From positions 1,302 through 14,904 of the forward strand of contig CAKMZU010000051.1 of NCBI GenBank assembly GCA_929200485.1: a stretch of DNA of 13,603 bases, in the 5' to 3' direction. This stretch comes from an uncultured Gammaproteobacteria bacterium. GTDB taxonomy: Bacteria > Pseudomonadota > Gammaproteobacteria > Pseudomonadales > DT-91. Made by a program: the position numbers and the translations under genes. The stretch's first letter is position 1; the number at the start of each line of letters is the position of its first letter. Below the pieces are notes generated by a model that was given only the letters and a program-made list of their open reading frames with translations, ran no database searches and was not told where the DNA came from. Positions 8,047-13,603 of this stretch are shown here, in pieces.

Positions 8047-8442
8047 TTAAAGTGATCCGTATTTTTTTCTTAAATTCTGACGAACCGCTTCCGCCAGGGT
8101 ATTCACAACAAAGGTGAACAAAAACAACACAAAGGCTGCAAGGAAAAGAATCCGATAATGCGTACTGTCAACCTCGGCCTCCGGTACTTCTACTGCAAGG
8201 TTTGCAGCCAGTGTACGCATACCTTCAAAGATGTTCAGATCCATTATTGGCGTATTTCCCGTTGCCATCAACACAATCATGGTTTCACCTACCGCTCGGC
8301 CAAGACCAATCATTAACCCTGAGAAAATACCAGGGCTTGCTGTTGGCAGAACAACACCGACCATCGTCTGCCAAGGCGTTGCCCCTAACGCTAATGAGCC
8401 ATAACTTAAATGCTTAGGCACAGAGAAAATAGCATCCTCAGC
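8047..8442 (-). CDS. pstC: Phosphate ABC transporter permease PstC, C-terminal part after a frameshift
   Basis: These 131 codons continue PstC in another frame from the upstream segment. They begin AEDAIFSVPKHLSYG and contain the EAA coupling loop [20 protein letters not shown], the RAVGETMIVLMATGN segment and the final membrane helix ending in RQNLRKKYGSL, all typical of PstC. A start could be called at the GTG at 8421-8419, but that codon is the internal Val of SVPKHL. No Shine-Dalgarno is suitably placed, so I do not regard this as a separate gene. Without the upstream segment this piece lacks most membrane helices; without this piece the upstream segment cannot engage PstB. Confidence 0.88.
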   Translation of the reverse strand, partial: AEDAIFSVPKHLSYGSLALGATPWQTMVGVVLPTASPGIFSGLMIGLGRAVGETMIVLMATGNTPIMDLNIFEGMRTLAANLAVEVPEAEVDSTHYRILFLAAFVLFLFTFVVNTLAEAVRQNLRKKYGSL

Positions 8443-8449
8443 AAGAGAA
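8438..8449 (-). other. Frameshift site in pstC
   Basis: On the minus strand the sequence reads ATT TTC TCT TGC TGA, which ends the upstream frame after IFSC. Relatives have IFS-x-AEDA here. The downstream frame resumes GCT GAG GAT GCT at 8442. The data are consistent with loss of two bases, or gain of one, between TCT and GCT. There is no long homopolymer and no prfB-like CTTTGA slip site. Confidence 0.85.
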
Positions 8450-10306
8450 AATCGTTGGAATTACTGCAAATCCCATTGCCAGACCAACGACTAATGCATT
8501 ACGTTGATCGAATGGAATACCTAAATCATTGCTAAGCCAAAGACGCATATTGCCATTGAAAAACCACTGTTCAAGCAATGGGCTAATCATGATACAAAAG
8601 CTTATTAGCAGTAATATGACTGGAATGAGCAAGAAGCCATGCCAGCCCTGATTAATAGAATTTTGCAAGCGCATGGGCAAACGGCTCATGGCATAGCCAA
8701 AAGCAACCACGCCTAATGGCAGTACCAGTAGTATTGAGAAAATGGCTGCCAAATACTCTTCCATAAATGGCGCCAACCAAAGACCTGCCAAAAAACCTAA
8801 AATGACCGTTGGCAATGCCTCCATTAATTCGATTAATGGTTTGATTTTTCGACGCATCACTGGGGTCATAAAATAGGCAGTATAAATCGCACCTAAAATC
8901 GCCATTGGTGCTGCCAGAATCATGGCATAAAATGCGGCTTTTAACGTACCAAACGATAATGGTGTTAATGACATTTTTGGTTCGAAATCATTACTTGATG
9001 ATGAGGATTGCCAAACATATTTGGGCTCATCGTAACTCTCATACCAGACTTGTTGCCAAAGCGAATAAAAAGACACTTCAGGGTGTTTATTCTTGACGTC
9101 AAACACTAGTAGTCTCCCGTCATCAGTTTCGATGACTAACCGATCTGCTCGAGGGCTAAGTGCCATTTGATCAACCAAACCCTTATCTAAAAGCTTTGCA
9201 TTCAAGACATCTGTTTGAGCCGTTGCATGGTACAGGGTTAAATCACCCGATTGGGTAATAGATGCAAAGCCTTTTCTTCGTTGCTCGGAGGTTAACTCAA
9301 TACCTTTCGCTGGCTTTAATAAGTCACTTTTAAAATCTCTAATTTCTTTAACATGAACTTCCCCATTATCTCTAACGGCAAACCATTGGGAAATACGGCC
9401 ATCATTCAAGGCAATTAACAGAGAGATATCACCCAATAACATTTGCATATCTGCTATAGGTGCCGACTGTTTTTCATAACTGACTGTTTGGGTATGTAAA
9501 TCAATGGAAGCAAAAGAATCCCGCGCTGTTTGCACAAAAAGAAAACGCGCATCGACATCGAGTAATAAATGCTTAGGGGTAAAGTTTTGTGCGATGGTCA
9601 GATTCGGTAACGAAAGATCTTTTTGAACAATCTCAATCGTCTCCATGATAAAGTCTTCTTCTTTTACCAGCTGTTTGCCAATCAGACCCTGTTCAGTTGC
9701 AGCGACTAATGTCAAAGCTTCTTCGCTATCACGTAAGCCGAGATTTAAAATAGGAGCATCAGCAACAGAGATAGCATCTTCCCCATACGGATACTCTAAT
9801 TCTGGTGTGATCAGTTTTTTGTCTTCAGGGTAAGTAATCTTGTAATTATGCTTTGCAACAAAAACCTCACCGGTATCAAGCCCCACAGCAAACAATCTGG
9901 ATTCATCAGAATTAAGAGCAAAGCTGGTAATTTTGCTACCTTCCGGTAATGGAAGCTTTAAATCGTATGCCGTTTTACCTGAATCTAAATCGATATATTG
10001 CACTTGCCCATTGGGCAATAAGCGCAGCGCCAATTTATTTTGCTCTTCTACCGCTAAATAAATAGAGGGTTTATCCGCCTGCAATTGGTATTCCGTCAAC
10101 GGCTTGATTTTTGCTGACTGGAATAAAGGCACAACTTCATAAAGAAGATAGAGAAAAATCAACAAAATGGCGCCGATAACGGCTATTCCACCCACAGCAA
10201 TAAGGTACTTCGCAATGGAATCTTTGATTTTTCGCCAATGATTGTAGCGAGCCACTTTGGGCGAGTTAAAATCAACTGCTTTTTGTATATTATGATTAGC
10301 CGTCAT
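8438..10306 (-). CDS. pstC: Phosphate ABC transporter permease PstC, N-terminal part truncated by a frameshift
   Basis: The 622-residue segment has an N-terminal membrane helix (about 33-62), then a periplasmic region of nearly 400 residues with repeated beta-strand-like sequences (possibly propeller-like), then the permease core with several helices from about residue 455. It ends at NALVVGLAMGFAVIPTIFSC and a TGA, exactly where PstC homologues continue into the EAA loop. Joined with the downstream piece the protein would be about 752 residues, the size of long PstC proteins. PstC forms the inner-membrane phosphate channel with PstA. The ribosome binding site is weak. It follows pstS after a 141-base spacer containing a strong hairpin. 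As written the gene is broken. A sequence or assembly error is a serious alternative, because pstA, pstB and phoU are all intact. Confidence 0.92.
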   Translation of the reverse strand: MTANHNIQKAVDFNSPKVARYNHWRKIKDSIAKYLIAVGGIAVIGAILLIFLYLLYEVVPLFQSAKIKPLTEYQLQADKPSIYLAVEEQNKLALRLLPNGQVQYIDLDSGKTAYDLKLPLPEGSKITSFALNSDESRLFAVGLDTGEVFVAKHNYKITYPEDKKLITPELEYPYGEDAISVADAPILNLGLRDSEEALTLVAATEQGLIGKQLVKEEDFIMETIEIVQKDLSLPNLTIAQNFTPKHLLLDVDARFLFVQTARDSFASIDLHTQTVSYEKQSAPIADMQMLLGDISLLIALNDGRISQWFAVRDNGEVHVKEIRDFKSDLLKPAKGIELTSEQRRKGFASITQSGDLTLYHATAQTDVLNAKLLDKGLVDQMALSPRADRLVIETDDGRLLVFDVKNKHPEVSFYSLWQQVWYESYDEPKYVWQSSSSSNDFEPKMSLTPLSFGTLKAAFYAMILAAPMAILGAIYTAYFMTPVMRRKIKPLIELMEALPTVILGFLAGLWLAPFMEEYLAAIFSILLVLPLGVVAFGYAMSRLPMRLQNSINQGWHGFLLIPVILLLISFCIMISPLLEQWFFNGNMRLWLSNDLGIPFDQRNALVVGLAMGFAVIPTIFSC

Positions 10307-10379
10307 ACTCGAGTGTCAATCATGGTGAGACAGGGGGCATTATAATGATAGGATTCAGAAAAGAAACCGATAAATAAGC

Positions 10380-10419
10380 GAGACTAATGATAATCGGTTA
10401 TATCGTTATCATTAGTCTC
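10380..10419 (-). repeat. Perfect 14-bp-stem hairpin between pstS and pstC
   Basis: GAGACTAATGATAA (10380-10393) and TTATCATTAGTCTC (10406-10419) are exact reverse complements around 12 bases. The element starts about 28 bases after the pstS stop. The sequence downstream on the minus strand is T-rich but has no proper U-run. Such a structure between a binding-protein gene and its permease genes commonly acts as a partial terminator and as protection for the upstream messenger. That would give much more PstS than PstC. Confidence 0.7.
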
Positions 10420-10447
10420 AATTTGTGCATTTCAGCTACAAATCAAA

Positions 10448-11461
10448 TTATTTAACGGCTACTTTTTTAGCTGCGACGTTCGCTCCGATAACTTTTAAAT
10501 ATTTCTCAGCAACTTTGGCAGGTAATGGAATGTAACCATCTTTAACCACAACCATTTGACCTTGTTCAGACATCACCAAGGTTAAGAACTCACGCGTGAT
10601 AGGATCTAATGGCTTATTAGGTGCCTTGTTCACGTAGACATACAAGAAACGTGATAATGGGTATTTGCCGTTGACAGCATTTTCACTAGTTGCTGCGACA
10701 TATTTACCATTTGGCTTTTTGCTTAAAGCGACTGCCTTAACGCTTGAGGTTTTATAACCAATACCTGAATAACCAATACCGTTAATTGACGTAGATACCG
10801 ACTGAACAACAGAGGCAGAACCTGGCTGCTCGTTTACGTTATCCTTGAAGTCTCCTTTACATAAGCCTTTTTTCTTAAAGTAGCCATACGTTCCTGATAC
10901 GGAGTTACGACCAAATAGCTGAATACCACGTTTTTCCCAGGCGCCTTTAAGACCAACCTGCCCCCACTTCGTGATGTCGTTCATGCCACCACATTTGCGC
11001 GTAGATGAGAAGATCGCATCAACTTGTGCAATGCTAAGACCTTTAACAGGGTTATCTTTGTGCACATAAACCGCTAGCGCATCGATAGCAACAGGAATAG
11101 CCGTTGGCTTGTAGCCGTGCTTTTTCTCAAACGCTTCGATTTCTTTATCTTTCATCTTACGGCTCATTGGCCCAAGATTAGAAGTCCCTTCTGTCAATGC
11201 AGGTGGTGCAGTTGAAGAACCAGCGGCTTGAATTTGAATGTTCACATTCGGATATTCACGCTTGAAATCTTCTGCCCAGAGGGTCATAAGATTTGCCAAC
11301 GTATCAGAGCCTACGCTTGATAAATTTCCCGATACGCCACTGGCTTTTTTGTAAACAGGAAGATTAGGGTCAACCATTGGCTTGCTGGCAGCAATAGCAC
11401 CCGCTGCAAATAAACCACCTACTACTAATGTGGCTAATTTAAGGTGTTTAATAAAGGTCAT
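10448..11461 (-). CDS. pstS: Periplasmic phosphate-binding protein PstS
   Basis: A 337-residue exported protein. Residues 1-25 form a Sec signal peptide, with likely cleavage near AIAA/SKP. Phosphate-binding loops of the PstS family are visible: VGSDTL (50-55), [21 protein letters not shown] (78-98) and [13 protein letters not shown] (183-195). It delivers phosphate to PstCA. The ATG has GAGGA about 8 bases upstream. It has its own three-unit Pho box and a hairpin after the stop, so expression should be strongly phosphate-repressed and higher than that of the permease genes. Two cysteines (C157 and C201) could form a disulfide. Confidence 0.97.
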   Translation of the reverse strand: MTFIKHLKLATLVVGGLFAAGAIAASKPMVDPNLPVYKKASGVSGNLSSVGSDTLANLMTLWAEDFKREYPNVNIQIQAAGSSTAPPALTEGTSNLGPMSRKMKDKEIEAFEKKHGYKPTAIPVAIDALAVYVHKDNPVKGLSIAQVDAIFSSTRKCGGMNDITKWGQVGLKGAWEKRGIQLFGRNSVSGTYGYFKKKGLCKGDFKDNVNEQPGSASVVQSVSTSINGIGYSGIGYKTSSVKAVALSKKPNGKYVAATSENAVNGKYPLSRFLYVYVNKAPNKPLDPITREFLTLVMSEQGQMVVVKDGYIPLPAKVAEKYLKVIGANVAAKKVAVK

Positions 11462-11507
11462 GATGATGTCCTCAATAAGGGTTTAATCGTTAATCAGCTG
11501 CCACTTT

Positions 11508-11536
11508 ACGACATATTTATGACAATAAAATGACAG
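11508..11536 (-). promoter_or_regulatory. Three-unit Pho box upstream of pstS
   Basis: Read on the minus strand, the 7-base units are CTGTCAT (11530-11536), TTGTCAT (11519-11525) and ATGTCGT (11508-11514), at exact 11-bp spacing with AT-rich 4-base gaps. This fits the known PhoB site (CTGTCAT units repeated every 11 bp). The first two units match at 7 and 6 of 7 positions. The -10 is less clear; GATTAA near 11483-11488 is one candidate. Confidence 0.88.
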
Positions 11537-11563
11537 CTTGAAGAGTTTATGACTAATAAGCTA

Positions 11564-12673
11564 TTACCAAACTAACTGGGTGCGCAGTCTAAGGCTTTGG
11601 CCTTTTTCTTCGGTCGCATCCATTTCAGCAATGCCGTAATTTAAGCCCACCTTCACATTATTGTTGGCATACCAGTTAACGCCTGCTGTATGCGCAACAC
11701 CATTAGCTGTCTCCAAACCAAAATCTTTGTATTTGCCATAGCCACCCTCATAACGATAAGTCACTTCCCAAGCTCCTGCTTTCGATGCTGGCTTAATACG
11801 TTTGAACGCACCTTTTTTGTAGCCACGATGTTCACCAGTGATCACGTAAGCCACTTGAGCGTAGTAACCATCGTGTTTAATGTCTTCTTCACTCGCGATC
11901 TGAGATTCTTGAATTGAACGAAAATATTCAGCTTGCGCATGAAATGCACCTATTGATGTTCCAAGTTCAAAATTGTATGTTTGCATACTGGTGGAAATAA
12001 ATACATCTTCTGAAACCTCTAAATCCCCTTGACGATGACTGTAGCCAGCACCAAGGTGAATTAATGCATTGTCGGTTTTATATGGGGTAGCTGTAAATCG
12101 ACCTGTGATCGCCGGATCATTCATAGTCTTTTTATTAGCTACTGCATCTTCTGTCGTATCCTCAAAAATACCGACAGCGTAGTAACCATGTGACCATCCG
12201 CCTGCTAAAGTTAAACCGACATTACGACCAAACGCAAAGGCTTCAACAGCTGCTGCACGCTCTAACACGGTAATATCTTTTGAACTCTCTAGTTGCTCTA
12301 GAGAAAATGGCTCTTTTTGTTTACCTAGCGTCAAAACAGCAAATTGACCTAACCCTTTATAACGAATGTATAGATCTTCTGGCTTACCTGCATCTTTTTC
12401 TGTCACATTAAACTGTGCTTTGAAAGACCAGTCATTCATTTCACCAGCAGCAAAAATACGTGCACGGCGTAACTCCATGTCATTTGTTATCGTTTGAGAT
12501 TCGCCATTTTTAGGCTCAGTCTCAATATTGACATAATCATACATAATACGACCACCCATTTTAAATTGGATGCCGTGTTCTGTATCGGTCGCTTTTAACC
12601 CACCTGAACCTAAGGTAATTTGAATGTCAGCTGCTGCTGGCAAGGTCATAGCCAGCAAAGTGGCTTTTGCCAT
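11564..12673 (-). CDS. OprP/OprO-type phosphate-selective porin
   Basis: A 369-residue outer-membrane beta-barrel of the Porin_O_P family, ending in aromatic Trp (RTQLVW) as barrel proteins do. The early stretch MELRRARIFAAGEMNDWSFK (66-85) is a family mark, and alternating strand pattern continues to the end. It should pass phosphate or polyphosphate through the outer membrane, consistent with its Pho box and its place before pstS. Substrate selectivity is inferred from context. The ATG at 12673 follows an in-frame stop closely, has no clear Shine-Dalgarno, and gives a signal peptide of only about 15 residues (cleavage near AAA/D). An ATG at 12698 in another frame would supply a longer, normal signal peptide if one A were missing from the A7 tract at 12678-12684, so the annotated start is doubtful. 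Confidence 0.9.
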   Translation of the reverse strand: MAKATLLAMTLPAAADIQITLGSGGLKATDTEHGIQFKMGGRIMYDYVNIETEPKNGESQTITNDMELRRARIFAAGEMNDWSFKAQFNVTEKDAGKPEDLYIRYKGLGQFAVLTLGKQKEPFSLEQLESSKDITVLERAAAVEAFAFGRNVGLTLAGGWSHGYYAVGIFEDTTEDAVANKKTMNDPAITGRFTATPYKTDNALIHLGAGYSHRQGDLEVSEDVFISTSMQTYNFELGTSIGAFHAQAEYFRSIQESQIASEEDIKHDGYYAQVAYVITGEHRGYKKGAFKRIKPASKAGAWEVTYRYEGGYGKYKDFGLETANGVAHTAGVNWYANNNVKVGLNYGIAEMDATEEKGQSLRLRTQLVW

Positions 12674-12720
12674 CCATTTTTTTATAAGTCACACTCATTA
12701 GAATTTATTCAATTGGTGTA

Positions 12721-12754
12721 ATTATGTGACGCTAATATTTCAGTATTATGACAA
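12721..12754 (-). promoter_or_regulatory. Pho box and -10 of the porin gene
   Basis: On the minus strand the two units TTGTCAT (12748-12754, 6 of 7) and CTGAAAT (12737-12743, 5 of 7) are separated by AATA, at the 11-bp period of PhoB sites. Ten bases later comes CATAAT (12721-12726), a good -10 at the spacing known for PhoB-dependent promoters, where the box replaces the -35. Confidence 0.75.
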
Positions 12755-12755
12755 T

Positions 12756-12773
12756 GTTACATTTTTTTGTAAC
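12756..12773. repeat. Short inverted repeat upstream of the porin Pho box
   Basis: GTTACATTTTTTTGTAAC has perfect 6-bp arms around six T residues. It sits directly upstream of the Pho box. It could be a second regulator site or a weak hairpin at the end of the cupin transcript. On the minus strand no U-run follows. Confidence 0.4.
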
Positions 12774-12799
12774 TTTTATTTGGATTTCGTCACTTAAAG

Positions 12800-12817
12800 A
12801 TAAAGCAAGGCGCTTAT
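12800..12817 (-). terminator. Weak candidate terminator after the cupin gene
   Basis: On the minus strand ATAAGC and GCTTTAT pair with one bulged base around a 5-base loop, followed by CTTTAAG. It lies about 18 bases after the cupin stop. The stem is short and the U-run poor, so read-through into the porin is possible. Confidence 0.25.
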
Positions 12818-12834
12818 GTTAAGAATTCTTCAAC

Positions 12835-13266
12835 TTAACGAGCTTTACTTTTATGACAAGAAAAACCATTTTTTTCTTCGTTAAGCTTAAGTGTCGTAGG
12901 TATGTGAGTAGCGCCTGCATAAAATACAATGATTTTAGCTGGGCCATTAAGGGAGCGAGCTCTATGCGGGGTTTTCATCACTTCAACAGCTGACTGCCCT
13001 GCTTTAAGTGTAACTTTATCGCCATTGAGTGTTTCAACTTCAACTGTGCCTGATAAGATATAACCTAATGTAGGTATTGGGTGACAGTGGTAAGGTGACG
13101 TTTTACCTTCGGGGATATTGAGCTCAATTGAGGTGATTTGAACCTCTCCTTCGGGGTAAGCAATTTTGCCGCCATCCCATGAAGTAGAGGTTTGCAATAA
13201 GGGTTTTGGTGCCGCTGACAAGATTGAAGTGAGTACAGCAAGCACCAAGAATACCCCCTTATTCAT
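12835..13266 (-). CDS. Exported small cupin-domain protein
   Basis: A 143-residue single-domain cupin with a Sec signal peptide (hydrophobic 4-18, cleavage near LSA/APK), so it is probably periplasmic. Cupin motif 1 is GKTSPYHCHPIPTLGYILSG (54-73): His60 and His62 are in place, but the usual metal-binding Glu is replaced (Thr66/Leu67). Motif 2 is KAGQSAVEVMKTPHRARSLN (88-107), with His101 and Asn107 present. Metal binding with three His is therefore plausible, but no enzyme activity can be assigned. A sensor or small-molecule binding role is equally possible. The ATG follows the stop of the preceding gene by one base (TAATATG), so translation is probably coupled. Shine-Dalgarno pairing is poor. 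Confidence 0.78.
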   Translation of the reverse strand: MNKGVFLVLAVLTSILSAAPKPLLQTSTSWDGGKIAYPEGEVQITSIELNIPEGKTSPYHCHPIPTLGYILSGTVEVETLNGDKVTLKAGQSAVEVMKTPHRARSLNGPAKIIVFYAGATHIPTTLKLNEEKNGFSCHKSKAR

Positions 13267-13267
13267 A

Positions 13268-13603
13268 TTAGGAGACTTTCTTCTCTTCAGATATCACTTC
13301 CGAAACAATCGAGTCTGAAGCTTTTGCTGCAGATTTAGTTCGCCTCGCAGCGGTTTTTTTTGTTGACTCAGGTTTTGCCGCCGCTTTTCGCTTTGCTGCA
13401 ACTTTACGTTTTGGCTTTGGTGCATCCTGAGCTACGGGCTCATCGCCAGCGACATTAGGTGCAGCTTTAATCAACTTACCTTCTTTTGGTGCCTTTTCTG
13501 CCTGCTGCTCTTCTGAGGGCGACTCACCAGATTCAGGTTTTTCAAGCGCTTTAGGGGCAGGCTCGGCTTCCTTGTCAATTTTTAACTTTAATGCCACGAT
13601 CTC
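13268..13603 (-). CDS. Lys/Ala-rich low-complexity protein, 5' end uncertain
   Basis: An open frame of at least 109 codons reaching the window edge. Residues 1-45 (from the GTG at 13597) are rich in Glu, Lys and Pro. Residues 60-95 are strongly basic with KPKRK, KRKAAAK and KKTAARR blocks, like histone H1-type or AlgP/phasin-type tails that bind nucleic acid or polyanions. The frame stays open upstream of the GTG (GAG ATC), and no ribosome binding site can be checked, so this may be the C-terminal tail of a longer protein. It is disordered by composition. I do not recognise a defined family. The stop is one base from the cupin start, so the two are probably one transcript. Confidence 0.5.
   Translation of the reverse strand, partial: EIVALKLKIDKEAEPAPKALEKPESGESPSEEQQAEKAPKEGKLIKAAPNVAGDEPVAQDAPKPKRKVAAKRKAAAKPESTKKTAARRTKSAAKASDSIVSEVISEEKKVS

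Noticed and set aside
8419..8421. GTG start for a separate small permease protein
   Set aside because: The codon is the internal Val of the conserved SVPKHL stretch of PstC, coding similarity continues upstream of it to the frameshift, and no ribosome binding site is suitably placed.
8438..8449. Programmed ribosomal frameshift in pstC
   Set aside because: There is no known slippery heptamer, no prfB-type CTTTGA signal and no obvious downstream structure. It is kept only as a remote alternative to mutation or sequencing error.
10339..10344. TATAAT on the minus strand as a dedicated pstC promoter
   Set aside because: The hexamer is perfect, but no -35 is found at 16-18 bp and no Pho box precedes it. 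Read-through from pstS explains expression more simply.

Overview
All genes in this window lie on the minus strand, so transcription runs from high to low coordinates. It looks like a chromosomal segment of a moderately AT-rich gammaproteobacterium. PstS, the long-loop PstC and PstA, PstB, PhoU and the OprP/OprO-type porin resemble those of Pseudomonas, Oceanospirillales and related marine lineages. I cannot name the genus. I see no rRNA, tRNA, insertion sequence, integrase or CRISPR array.

Layout in the direction of transcription. (1) 13603-12835: a Lys/Ala-rich low-complexity protein that may begin outside the window, followed one base later by a small exported cupin. (2) 12754-4558: a phosphate-starvation module. 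A Pho box and a well-placed -10 precede a phosphate-selective-type porin. A three-unit Pho box precedes pstS. A perfect 14-bp hairpin separates pstS from pstC, pstA, pstB and phoU, and a hairpin with a short U-run closes the unit. The porin passes phosphate through the outer membrane, PstS binds it in the periplasm, PstCA with PstB imports it, and PhoU links transport to PhoR/PhoB signalling. PhoB and PhoR are not in the window. (3) 4553-1805: a large lipoprotein metalloprotease of the ImpA/M60-like type, with its own promoter, a 21-bp inverted repeat over the predicted transcription start, and a TTG start behind a near-perfect Shine-Dalgarno. (4) 1569-1: an APC-superfamily permease whose stop codon overlaps the start of an agmatine deiminase gene (TAATG). 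The deiminase is cut by the window edge. The pair suggests a small agmatine/polyamine uptake or exchange unit, with a 15-bp palindrome in its leader.

Two reading-frame problems need attention. pstC is broken by a frameshift at about 8438-8445, between its membrane segments and the ATPase-coupling (EAA) loop. The porin has an unusually short signal peptide, but a normal one appears if one A is removed from an A7 tract just upstream. These may be sequencing errors, true mutations or, for the A7 tract, phase variation; the sequence alone cannot decide. Apart from these, the window is a recognisable Pho-regulated locus with accessory genes, and I found no convincing unknown defence or mobile system.
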